Shown here piece by piece: positions 50,912 through 60,342 of a DNA stretch of 64,000 nucleotides (positions within the stretch are counted from its first letter, which is position 1; each line of letters opens with the position of its first letter). A program made the position numbers and the translations under genes. The DNA comes from Salinarchaeum laminariae (GTDB lineage: Archaea > Halobacteriota > Halobacteria > Halobacteriales > Salinarchaeaceae): the NCBI RefSeq assembly GCF_023204835.1, contig NZ_CP096270.1, positions 2,170,001 through 2,234,000 of the forward strand, written 5' to 3'. The notes beneath the pieces were generated by a model. That model was not told the origin of the DNA. It did no database searches and was given only the letters and a program-made list of their open reading frames with translations.

Positions 50912-52696
50912 TCAGTCCTGCCCCGCGATCCGGAGCCCGTTGCATTCAATCCGGGCGCCACCCGCGTCGCTCTCGCGGAGCGTGACGCCCCAACCGTGGC
51001 CGTTGGCGATCGAGGTGACGATCGCGAGTCCGAGGCCAGTGCCGCTACCCGACGTCGAGAAGCCGGATTCGAACACCGAATCGGCGTGGAAGTCCGGGAT
51101 TCCGACCCCGTCGTCCTCCACGTAGAATCCGGAGCTATCCTCGAGCTTGCCGACGGTCACGGTGAGCCTCGGCGCCTCCGCGTCGCTCTGTGCGACCGCG
51201 GTACTCGAATCGGCTGATGGTTCCAAACCAGCACTCCAATCGTCGCTCGACGCTGTCTGTGTTCCATCTGGGTCGTCGGGCATGCCGTGTTCGACGGAGT
51301 TGCGGAACAGGTTCCCGAGCAGCTCCTGGAACCGATCGGGGTCGGCGAAACACTCGAAGTCCTCGTCGTCGGCAAACTCCAGGGACGCATCGCCTGTCGG
51401 CGACTCTTCCCACGCGGCCTCGACGATCTCACGGAAGGAGACGAGTTCGAGCTCACCGACGGTCTGTCCTTCGCGAGCGAGCGTCAACAGGTCCTCGATC
51501 AGTGTCTCCATATCGCCCATCGCGTCGATGGATCGCTCCAGTGCGGTGGGATCGTCCTCGTCTCTCGCGAGTTCGGCGAATCCCTTCGCGACGTTCAGCG
51601 GGTTTCGCAGATCGTGCGAGACGACGCTCGTGAACTGTTCGAGCTGCGCGTTCTTTCGCTGTAGCTCGGCGCGGTGCTCCTCGAGCTCCGTCACGTCCCG
51701 GAGCACGACCATCGTCCCGCGAATGCGGTCGTGCCGGTCGTGAATAGTCGTCTCGGTGAGATCGAACGTCGCTGGGCCGTCTGGCGTCGAGAGATCGACC
51801 GTTCCGCCGTCGTCGCCGAGTGCACGCCCTAACGTGGGATTGATCGAGCGGACGTGGGGCCGCGTCTCGGAACTCTCCAGACCGAGCACCGCCGCAGCCG
51901 ACTCGTTGAAGTCGACGAGTCGATCGCGTTCGTCGAGTACGAGCAGTGGATCTGCCATCCGCTGGAGGTAGAGCTCCGTCGCAATCGGTGAGACCGCGAG
52001 AAAGTCATATCGAAAGAGCGCCCATCCCACGATGATCGCCTCCAGCGCGAACGCCACGGGCGTGAGATCGAGTGCAGGATGTGGACCGAGTCCCCCGAGG
52101 AAGATACCGTACGCAACCATCGGAACGAGTGAGCCGAGCAAGATCGCGCCGGTCTGCTTCCGGTGAACGTTCCGAGTACGCAAAAACAGGTAGCCAAGCA
52201 GGCCATAGCTAAAGAGCGTCAGCCCCAGCAGGTATATCATCGAGAGAATCCCGAGCAGAGCGAAGGACGGTGACACGAGGGTCAGGGACTCGTAGGTCGT
52301 GACCTCCGTCGACATCACGAGCCCGTGCCACGGGTTGGTGAGAACGACGACCCCGTACGCGGCCGGCAGTCCCCAGATCGCGAGGTGGCTCCACCACTCG
52401 AGACTGTCCCAGTAGCCCGCGTACTCGATCACAAAGAGAACCCAGGCGACGCCGATCGCGACGCCACCGACCGTCGCGACGTGGTAAAGTGCAGTAGCGA
52501 CATCCGGACCCGGAGTAATCATCGCTGCGAACGTCGAGCCAGAGTAGAGTGCAGCGGTCCCCAGAAACAGGAGAAAACTTTTCGAGCCTGGCGTGTCCCG
52601 CCGACGCCACGCCACGACCCCCAGAACTACCGCAGCGCCGACGCCGACGACGAGTAGTCCGAGAACCGCTCCGGAGATCGGCGAAAGTGCCGTCAC
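50912..52696 (-). CDS. Membrane histidine kinase with 7TM sensor, PAS, HisKA and HATPase domains
   Basis: A 594-residue paralogue of the kinase at 22.2-24.0 kb, with the same order: seven helices (1-225; motif NPWHGLVMS shared with NPWHDLMWE in the other), PAS (about 240-340; DPLLVLDERDRLVDFNESAA), phospho-acceptor QFTSVVSHDLRNPLNVAKG, N box LLGNLFRNSVEHG, G1 VEDDGVGIP and G2 GTGLGLAIVTS. A Ser/Ala-rich insert lies in the ATPase domain. No response regulator is adjacent. The conserved N-P-W-H segment in the external loop may bind the ligand. Confidence 0.9.
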   Translation of the reverse strand: MTALSPISGAVLGLLVVGVGAAVVLGVVAWRRRDTPGSKSFLLFLGTAALYSGSTFAAMITPGPDVATALYHVATVGGVAIGVAWVLFVIEYAGYWDSLEWWSHLAIWGLPAAYGVVVLTNPWHGLVMSTEVTTYESLTLVSPSFALLGILSMIYLLGLTLFSYGLLGYLFLRTRNVHRKQTGAILLGSLVPMVAYGIFLGGLGPHPALDLTPVAFALEAIIVGWALFRYDFLAVSPIATELYLQRMADPLLVLDERDRLVDFNESAAAVLGLESSETRPHVRSINPTLGRALGDDGGTVDLSTPDGPATFDLTETTIHDRHDRIRGTMVVLRDVTELEEHRAELQRKNAQLEQFTSVVSHDLRNPLNVAKGFAELARDEDDPTALERSIDAMGDMETLIEDLLTLAREGQTVGELELVSFREIVEAAWEESPTGDASLEFADDEDFECFADPDRFQELLGNLFRNSVEHGMPDDPDGTQTASSDDWSAGLEPSADSSTAVAQSDAEAPRLTVTVGKLEDSSGFYVEDDGVGIPDFHADSVFESGFSTSGSGTGLGLAIVTSIANGHGWGVTLRESDAGGARIECNGLRIAGQD

Positions 52697-52723
52697 TATC
52701 GAAACGGTGGGGTGGTCGCCGAT

Positions 52724-52891
52724 TCAAGGTTTCGGCCGCTGATCCGACTCTACGATCCGCGATCGGTCAGAAATGCCGTCGGATTTCGTCCAGGAGCACG
52801 CTGGACAGTCGACGATTCCGTGAACGTTCAACGGGGTGCTCCCGCACCACGGGCACCGGTCGTCGACACGTCCTCGTCTGGTCAGAGCCAT
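52724..52891 (-). CDS. Small zinc-finger protein (55 aa)
   Basis: A 55-codon frame with two CPxC knuckles: DDRCPWCGSTPLNVHGIVDC begins the core and CPACSWTK closes it (cysteines 13, 16, 29, 32). ATG at 52891, TGA ending at 52724. The start lies 195 bp from the kinase start on the same strand, so it may head the kinase transcript. Spacing of the Cys pairs, the tryptophans and codon use support a real rubredoxin-like or ribbon micro-protein, a type abundant in haloarchaea. Function unknown. Confidence 0.6.
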   Translation of the reverse strand: MALTRRGRVDDRCPWCGSTPLNVHGIVDCPACSWTKSDGISDRSRIVESDQRPKP

Positions 52892-53083
52892 CGCTCCTCA
52901 GAGTGACGTACGACGATAATAACTGTCCGGTACGACGATCGACGATAGCAACTGCTGCTCCGTCGATTGTCCCGTCACGTTTCGCGACCACTACGACCGT
53001 CGAACTGCCGGAAGCGACCGTCGGTGTATCGCATTATACTGTACCATACTGTTACGTACCGATCAATAGCCAACAGCACCCCT

Positions 53084-53091
53084 ATTATAAA
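53084..53091 (+). promoter_or_regulatory. TATA element of the phosphatase-ppk1 operon
   Basis: ATTATAAA is a near-consensus box. It lies 41-48 bp before the ATG at 53132, so transcription should start around 53113 and leave a short untranslated leader of about 19 bases. Confidence 0.55.
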
Positions 53092-53131
53092 CCCTTTCAG
53101 CGGCTTCGCGGCGTCTTCTCCTACAGCGCCC

Positions 53132-53830
53132 ATGCAAGGTTCGCCACCCACGTTCGGCTCGACCGTCGATCACCTTCGTCTCGACGCCGACGACTACGAG
53201 GACTGTTACGTCGTCGGCGACGTTCACGGCTGCATCGACCGGCTCGAGGCCCTGATCGGACGCCTCGATCCCGCCCCGACGGACCTGCTCGTGTTCGTCG
53301 GCGATCTCGTCCGGAAAGGCCCAGACAGCGCAGCCGTCCTCGAGTGGGTTCGCGATCGGCCGAACGCGTACTCGGTTCTGGGCAACAACGAGGCGAAGGT
53401 CCTCGACGGCGCGACCACTCAGCCACCGATTTCGGCGTCCGACCGATCGTATCTCCGCGACCTCCCGGACGTGATTACGTTCGACGACGCGATCGTCGCT
53501 CACGGTGGGATCGATCCCCGGACTCCACTCGACGAGCAGGACGCGGGTACGCTCACGGAGATTCGCTCGGTCCCTGCAGGAGCGGGGTACGACGGCCCGT
53601 TCTGGTTCGAGCAGTACGACGGTCCGCACCGGGTCTACTTCGGACACACCGTTCTCGAAGCTCCCTACGTGACCGAGCACGCAGTCGGGCTCGATACAGG
53701 CTGCGTCTACGGCGGCCGGCTCACTGCCTATCGACACGGTGACGGCGAGGTGACGAGCGTCGACGGCCGGTTCGAGGAGTGGAACCGACCGGCCGATCAG
53801 ATCGTGTCGCCGTCAAGTGAGCACGCATGA
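53132..53830 (+). CDS. PPP-family metallophosphatase (ApaH/PrpE-like)
   Basis: A 232-residue phosphatase of the PPP/ApaH class. Metal motifs are GDVHG (29-33, VVGDVHGCIDRL) and GDLV (57-60, FVGDLVRKGPDS). The third motif, normally GNHE/GNHD, reads GNNE at 84-87, so the catalytic His is Asn86. VAHGGIDP and VYFGHTVLEAP supply the later His ligands. Its stop overlaps the ATG of ppk1 (ATGA), so the two are made together. That suggests work on polyphosphate, nucleotide polyphosphates or a phosphoprotein in the same pathway; which one is open. Confidence 0.85.
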   Translation: MQGSPPTFGSTVDHLRLDADDYEDCYVVGDVHGCIDRLEALIGRLDPAPTDLLVFVGDLVRKGPDSAAVLEWVRDRPNAYSVLGNNEAKVLDGATTQPPISASDRSYLRDLPDVITFDDAIVAHGGIDPRTPLDEQDAGTLTEIRSVPAGAGYDGPFWFEQYDGPHRVYFGHTVLEAPYVTEHAVGLDTGCVYGGRLTAYRHGDGEVTSVDGRFEEWNRPADQIVSPSSEHA

Positions 53831-56304
53831 GCGGAGAGGGGGAGCGGGACGACGCGCCTGCACGTACGCCGCCGCTGAAACGGGAGCGGCCGAAAGTCGA
53901 GCCGAGGTCCCGGACCGGTGCGGACGATGAGTCAGACGCGCCGATCGACGCCACCGACACCAAGGCGGTCCCCGGTGGCGACGAGCAGTTCGATCCCGCC
54001 GATCCACGGCTCTACTTCAACCGCGAACGGAGTGAGCTCGCCTTCCAACGTCGGGTGCTCCACGAGGCCGAAGACGAGCGCACGCCCTTGCTCGATCGGG
54101 TGAAATTCTGCTCGATTCTGACGACGAACCTCGACGAGTTCGTTATGAAACGCGTCGGCGGGCTCAAACAGCAGATCGCGGCAGACGTGACGGAGCCGAC
54201 CGCCGACGGCATGACGCCCAAAGAGCAGTGGGAGTCCGTCCTCGAGGAGAGCCACGAGCTCCTCGAACGCCAGTGGGACCTCTTCCACGGCGACCTCCGT
54301 GGACGGCTCGCCGATGAGGGCATCCACGTTCTCGATCACGGCGATCTGTCCGCCGACGAGCAGACCGATATGCGGGAGTATTTCGAAGCCTCGATCCTCC
54401 CGACGCTGACGCCGCTCACGTTCGACCCCGCTCATCCGTTCCCGTTCATCTCGAACCGGAGTCTCTCGCTCGGCGTGCTCACACGCGAGGACGAAGACGA
54501 CGAGCCGACCTTTTCCCGGGTCAAGATTCCGCGGAACCGACCGCGGTTCGTCGAACTGGCAGACGGTCGGTATCTGCCGATCGAGGAGCTGATCGTCGCG
54601 AACCTCGACCTGCTCTTCCCCGACGTCGAGATCGTCGATCACACGCTCTTTCGGGTCACCCGAAATGCCGAGGTTCGTCGGAACGAGGAGGTCGCCGAGG
54701 ACCTCATCGAGCGCATCGAGGCAGTGCTTCGCGAGCGCAGGTTCGCGACGGTCGTACGCCTCGAGATCGACGCGGACGCTCCCGAGGCGGTCCGTGAACT
54801 GCTCGTCGACCAACTCGACCTCGACGAGCGCGAGGTCGTCGACGTCGAGGGGCTTCACGACGGTCGGGATCTGATGGAGCTTGCCGATATCGATCGGCCC
54901 GATCTCTCCCGCGAGCCCTGGACGCCACAACCACATCCACGGCTCTCTGACGGTCGCCACGACGACGTCTTCGGAGCGATTCGCGACGACGACGTGCTCG
55001 TCCACCATCCATACCACTCCTTCGACGAGACCGTCCACCGATTCATCGACGAGGCCGCGAACGATCCGGACGTCCTCGCGATCAAGGCCGCGATCTACCG
55101 GACGGCCGCGGATTCGAAGATCATCGATAGCCTGATCGAGGCCGCACACAATGGGAAACAGGTCGCGGTCATGGTCGAACTGAAGGCGCGCTTCGACGAG
55201 GCTGCGAACCTCGAATGGGTCGAGACCCTCGAAGAGGAAGGCATCCACGTCGCCTACGGAACGATCGACTACAAGGCCCACACGAAGACGACGCTCGTCG
55301 TGCGTGAGGAGGACGACGGCGTCCAGCTCTACTCCCACGTCGGCACCGGGAACTACCACTCCGAGACCGCCAAGACCTACACAGACCTCGGACTGCTCAC
55401 GGCCGACGAAGATCTCGGTCAGGATCTCGTCAAGCTGTTCAACTACTTCACCGGTCATTCGTTGCCCGACGACTACCGTGAGCTACTCGTCGCTCCGGAG
55501 AACCTCCGCCATGCGGTCGCCGAGAAGGTCCGCCGTGAGGCGGAGATCGCGGCGGACGGCGGCGACGCGCGAATCGTCGCGAAGCTCAACCGCCTGGAGG
55601 ACCCAGCGCTCGTCCGCGAACTGTACCGCGCCTCCTCGGCGGGCGTCGACGTGGACCTGATCGTGCGGGACATCTGTCGACTTCGTCCCGGGATCGAGGG
55701 GCTCAGCGAGACCATCTCGGTTCGCTCGATCGTCGGCCGATTCCTCGAACACTCCCGAGTCTACTACTTCCGAAACGCCGGCGATCCGGAGTACTACGTC
55801 GGTTCCGCTGACTGGATGGTCCGAAACCTCGACAACCGCGTCGAGGCAGTGGCGCCGATCGAGGACGAAGCGCTCCGTGCGGAGCTCGACGAGATCCTCC
55901 GGATCAACCTCGCCGACAATCGACTCGCCTGGGAGCTCCAACCCGACGGCACGTACGTCCAGTGTCGCCCCGGTGATGACGCCGTCTGTGACACTCACCA
56001 GTCTCTGATGGCGCGCACCCGTGAACAGGCACGGGCCGCGGCTGCGACGCGCAACCGGCCCGATGGTGACGCCGAGCCCGAAATCCCCGATGTGCCTCCA
56101 TCGAGCAGCCCTAGCCGTGACTCGGGTCCCGAAGGGGGGTGTGGGGTGGCCGATCCGGCAGCTGCTGGCGATCGCGACGACGGTGACTCATCCGAGTTCA
56201 CTGCCGAGATGCTCTGGCAATCCTCGAGTGATCACCAGCAGGATTTCAACTCCGATGCGGAGCCCACCACTGCGGAGGGGTCCGACGGCTCCGAATCCGA
56301 TTAG
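53827..56304 (+). CDS. ppk1: Polyphosphate kinase 1
   Basis: An 825-residue PPK1 that reversibly polymerises ATP terminal phosphates. A 60-residue acidic start precedes the N domain (DPRLYFNRERSELAFQRRVLHEA, about 58-80). The head domain and two phospholipase-D-like lobes follow, with IYRTAADSKIIDSLIEAAHNGKQVAVMVELKARFDE and the phosphohistidine region YSHVGTGNYHSETAKTYTDLGLL (cited in part), then VRSIVGRFLEHSRVYYFRN. The last about 110 residues after DTHQSLMARTREQARAAA are a Ser/Asp/Gly-rich tail not needed for catalysis. Bacterial PPK1 is about 690 residues, so the extra length is terminal. ATGA overlap with the phosphatase gene. Confidence 0.93.
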   Translation: MSGEGERDDAPARTPPLKRERPKVEPRSRTGADDESDAPIDATDTKAVPGGDEQFDPADPRLYFNRERSELAFQRRVLHEAEDERTPLLDRVKFCSILTTNLDEFVMKRVGGLKQQIAADVTEPTADGMTPKEQWESVLEESHELLERQWDLFHGDLRGRLADEGIHVLDHGDLSADEQTDMREYFEASILPTLTPLTFDPAHPFPFISNRSLSLGVLTREDEDDEPTFSRVKIPRNRPRFVELADGRYLPIEELIVANLDLLFPDVEIVDHTLFRVTRNAEVRRNEEVAEDLIERIEAVLRERRFATVVRLEIDADAPEAVRELLVDQLDLDEREVVDVEGLHDGRDLMELADIDRPDLSREPWTPQPHPRLSDGRHDDVFGAIRDDDVLVHHPYHSFDETVHRFIDEAANDPDVLAIKAAIYRTAADSKIIDSLIEAAHNGKQVAVMVELKARFDEAANLEWVETLEEEGIHVAYGTIDYKAHTKTTLVVREEDDGVQLYSHVGTGNYHSETAKTYTDLGLLTADEDLGQDLVKLFNYFTGHSLPDDYRELLVAPENLRHAVAEKVRREAEIAADGGDARIVAKLNRLEDPALVRELYRASSAGVDVDLIVRDICRLRPGIEGLSETISVRSIVGRFLEHSRVYYFRNAGDPEYYVGSADWMVRNLDNRVEAVAPIEDEALRAELDEILRINLADNRLAWELQPDGTYVQCRPGDDAVCDTHQSLMARTREQARAAAATRNRPDGDAEPEIPDVPPSSSPSRDSGPEGGCGVADPAAAGDRDDGDSSEFTAEMLWQSSSDHQQDFNSDAEPTTAEGSDGSESD

Positions 56305-56362
56305 CTACGCTCGAATCGACGGTCGCAACCGTAGCGCCAGCGTGCCGCCGTCGGCGTGCCCG

Positions 56363-57235
56363 TTACCGTCGCGCACTGGCGGTCTGCATCGCCTCGCTGT
56401 CGAACGCACTGCCGAGACCGCCCTCCGCGTCGGCGACGATCACGCCGGCCGTACCCTCCGCGTGTTCGGCGAATGCGTCGATCGCACGGTCCGCTGCTGC
56501 GTCTGCCTCGAGGCCGTCTTCGATGGCCGCGACGGCGTCCTTCGCGACAGTCGTCCGGACGATGTCCTCGCCCGAGCCGGTCGCGCTCGCACCACCGGCC
56601 GCCGTCGCGAAGAAGCCAGATCCGACCTGCGGAACGTCGCCCACGCGGCCGGCGAGGGCGGCCCAGCGCCCACCAGTCGAGGTCGCTGCCGCGATCTCGT
56701 CGCCGTCGCGAGCCACCGCACCCACTGTATCGAGCGGACCTGCTGGCCCGTCTCCCCCGCCGTAGTTCGACGTTACCCAGTCGAGCTGGACTTCGGGGTG
56801 GTGCGGCGGTGCGTCGAGTTCCTCCCACCGCTCGCGCGTTCGATCGCTCCAGAGATCGACCGCGACTGGTACGTCGAATGCCTCGGCGAGATCGACCGCG
56901 TGGACGCCCGCGACCTGGACGTGTGGCGTCTCCTCCATGACGACGCGAGCAGCGGTGACGGCGTGCTCGACGCCCGGCATCGACGCGACAGAGCCGATCA
57001 AGCGATCCTCCGTCATGAGTCCAGCGTCCGTCCTGGGGACGCCGTCGGCCTGGACGCTCGCGCCGATCCCGGCGTTGAACCGCGGATCGTGCTCGAGCAC
57101 GCGGATCGCTACCTCCACGGCGTCGAGCGGATTCTGCTCGGCGACCCCTGCCGTCACGGCTTCGTCGAGGACTCGCTGGCGCTTCGCTGGCTCGTCGGGG
57201 GCGCTTCCCGCCCCGCCGTGAACGATCAGATCCAT
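56363..57235 (-). CDS. Plant-type L-asparaginase / isoaspartyl peptidase (Ntn hydrolase)
   Basis: A 290-residue N-terminal-nucleophile hydrolase precursor. It begins MDLIVHGGAGSAPDEPAK and has RFNAGIGASVQADGV (about 54-68). Autocleavage is expected before Thr in PLDTVGAVARDGDEIAAATSTGG (about 170), producing alpha and beta chains. GRVGDVPQVGSGFFA and ATGSGEDIVRT complete the active site. It hydrolyses asparagine and beta-aspartyl peptides. Start at 57235; the longer frame to 57373 lacks conservation. Confidence 0.9.
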   Translation of the reverse strand: MDLIVHGGAGSAPDEPAKRQRVLDEAVTAGVAEQNPLDAVEVAIRVLEHDPRFNAGIGASVQADGVPRTDAGLMTEDRLIGSVASMPGVEHAVTAARVVMEETPHVQVAGVHAVDLAEAFDVPVAVDLWSDRTRERWEELDAPPHHPEVQLDWVTSNYGGGDGPAGPLDTVGAVARDGDEIAAATSTGGRWAALAGRVGDVPQVGSGFFATAAGGASATGSGEDIVRTTVAKDAVAAIEDGLEADAAADRAIDAFAEHAEGTAGVIVADAEGGLGSAFDSEAMQTASARR

Positions 57236-57450
57236 CGTTGCCTCCCGTTCTGAGGCGCGTCTCCGTGCATGGGTCCATCGTCGGGTGCGATCGTGAAATA
57301 CGCCGTGGCTCGGAGCTGTGAGTGCACGGTGCTCGTGGTTGTGACTACACGGGACGTTGGATTGTGCGAGCACGATGCAGGGATGTGAGTACAGAGGCAG
57401 CCTAGCGCGTCGCGTGAGCTCTCTGTCTCGTATCGTCCGAAACTGAATGG

Positions 57451-58515
57451 CTAGAAATCCGAAAGCGTCGCCTGGTTTCGGCGCAGCGAGCGGGCCCGAT
57501 AGCCCGCACTGACCAGCTCCTGGGCGAACTCGTCGGCGAAGCCGTGCTGGGTGTAGACGGCGTCGGGATCGACTGCGTCGACGAGTGCGAGGAGCTCCTC
57601 GAAGTCACAGTGATCAGAGAGGGGGAACGTTTCGTCGTAGCCCCCGCGATAACGGAAGGAGGGACCTGCTGCCCACCCTGAGAAACCGGCAGTGAGCGCG
57701 TCCGTCCCCTCTGTGGCCTGCTGGATGCGCTGGCTGCTGGCGACGTTCGACGGCACCACCAGGGCGTCGCCCGGCTCGAGCGACTCCTCGCCGTCGGGGT
57801 CGAGCGTCTCATCGCCATCAGGATCGAGCACGTCCTCCAGTCGCTCGACGTCGAACGTAACGTCCGCGAGTCGCTCGATGGGCTCGTTGACCGCTGCGAC
57901 GTCCTCGGATATCAGACAGCGTGTCCGTGCCGAGCGCTCGACGATGTGCTGGAGCTTCTGAGCCCTGCCGAGCGCGTAGCCCACGAGAATGACCGGGCGA
58001 TGCATCGTCGCTTCGAGCCACTCGAAGATCGCTCGCTCGATCTCGTCGTGGTCGGGGAAGACGTAGCCAGGTTTGCCGTAGGTCGCTTCCATCACGAGCA
58101 CGTCGGCGTCTGGCGGTTCGAACCCATCCAGATGGCAGCGGTCCCGGGTGCAGACGTCTCCGGTGTAGCAGTAGCGCGTGTCACCGTCGTCGATCAGGAC
58201 TGCACGCGAGCCCGCGACGTGGCCAGCGGGGAGGAGCGTGACGTCCGGATGCTCGCCGACTTCGAGCTCCGTGCTTCGCCGAACACCTGCCAGTGCCCCG
58301 GTGAGTGGGGAACAGATCGTCGCTGTGGCATGGTCGGTGTTAGATCTGCTCCGCGTGTTTGGGAGGTGATCGGTGTGGGCGTGTGAACAGACGACGAGGT
58401 CGCCGTCGGGACGCTTCGCGTCGGCGACGACCGTCCCGACGCCGGTCTCGATTCGTACGCCGTCACCGAGTGTTACGGAGCCGCGCACGCTGGGAGCGTA
58501 GCACTCCGCAGGCAT
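57451..58515 (-). CDS. Metallo-beta-lactamase/beta-CASP-type RNA-processing exonuclease homologue
   Basis: A 354-residue protein of the mRNA 3'-end processing factor group (COG1236). The metal motifs are CSHAHTDHLPN (about 43-53), LLPAGHVAGSRAVL (about 95), CYTGDVCTRD (about 118) and SDHCDFEELL near the end (about 300). The beta-CASP-like part holds VILVGYALGRAQKLQHI. An acidic repeat, DPDGDETLDPDGEESLEPGD (about 230-250), is inserted before it. There is no KH domain, so it is not the large FttA/aCPSF1. It probably acts as an RNA or DNA exonuclease; ligase-associated DNA exonuclease is another possibility. Confidence 0.78.
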   Translation of the reverse strand: MPAECYAPSVRGSVTLGDGVRIETGVGTVVADAKRPDGDLVVCSHAHTDHLPNTRSRSNTDHATATICSPLTGALAGVRRSTELEVGEHPDVTLLPAGHVAGSRAVLIDDGDTRYCYTGDVCTRDRCHLDGFEPPDADVLVMEATYGKPGYVFPDHDEIERAIFEWLEATMHRPVILVGYALGRAQKLQHIVERSARTRCLISEDVAAVNEPIERLADVTFDVERLEDVLDPDGDETLDPDGEESLEPGDALVVPSNVASSQRIQQATEGTDALTAGFSGWAAGPSFRYRGGYDETFPLSDHCDFEELLALVDAVDPDAVYTQHGFADEFAQELVSAGYRARSLRRNQATLSDF

Positions 58516-58587
58516 GACGGTTCCGCCGCTGTACCCACCAATCCACTCGAGTGCGAACGGTTGACACTGGCCGCGCGAAACGGCACC

Positions 58588-58596
58588 CCTTTAGGC
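58588..58596 (+). promoter_or_regulatory. TATA-like element of icd
   Basis: CCTTTAGGC lies about 26 bp before the ATG at 58618, giving a leaderless start and excluding the in-frame codon at 58561. Confidence 0.45.
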
Positions 58597-58617
58597 GCGA
58601 ATCAAGAATCGCGCGAC

Positions 58618-59886
<1,269 letters not shown>

Positions 59887-59969
59887 GCGGCGTCGATTTC
59901 TGTCGGCGGTTTCGTTTCGCTGCCTGATCCGCGACTACTGAGTATTGCAATCGCTGACCGCAGTGTGAC

Positions 59970-60038
59970 ATGGACAACGAACGCTTGGAAGCGGACTGCT
60001 GTGCGGACTCACCAATCTACAACTGTATTCCGCAGTAG
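59970..60038 (+). CDS. Possible 22-aa Cys-rich peptide
   Basis: ATG at 59970, TAG at 60036. Four of 22 residues are Cys, with adjacent CC and a later YNC. A TATA-like GAGTATTGC lies about 28 bp upstream. So short a frame can arise by chance; it is listed because Cys is rare in halophilic proteins and the promoter spacing is right. Confidence 0.2.
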   Translation: MDNERLEADCCADSPIYNCIPQ

Positions 60039-60089
60039 TCGAGAGGGCGAGCACTGAGATCGCAGACCGAGAGCCAGCAGCTCGGGCTC

Positions 60090-60224
60090 CTACTGTATGT
60101 AGGATGGGCCCTCAGAATCGCAGTTCTCCTCGTGCTGGCTCGCGTCGTCCCGATCGTCGAAGAGTAGTCCACACTTCTCGCACTCGTACCACGTCATGTC
60201 GTCGCGCTCCGTTTGGACCACCAT
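60090..60224 (-). CDS. Small C2HC zinc-finger protein (DUF7128-like)
   Basis: A 44-residue protein: MVVQTERDDMTWYECEKCG begins it, and LFDDRDDASQHEENCD carries the third Cys and a His, giving CxxC...HxxxxC. It ends in GPSYIQ. It resembles a family of tiny haloarchaeal zinc fingers that I recall as DUF7128. ATG at 60224, stop at 60090-60092. Role unknown; DNA or RNA binding is possible. Confidence 0.72.
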   Translation of the reverse strand: MVVQTERDDMTWYECEKCGLLFDDRDDASQHEENCDSEGPSYIQ

Positions 60225-60342
60225 GCGTGACTATGACAGGTTCACGCCTATAGGCGTTTCTCCGGTCGGTGCGGGTAGTTCGGGGTCGAGTCCGCCTCGC
60301 TATCCTCTGCTGTCAGAGTAGGCCCAGCGACCAGCCCCCGTC

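Noticed and set aside
50912-52696. Kinase pair as a mobile duplication
   Set aside because: The two 7TM kinases differ throughout and have no terminal repeats or integrase nearby, so they are old paralogues.
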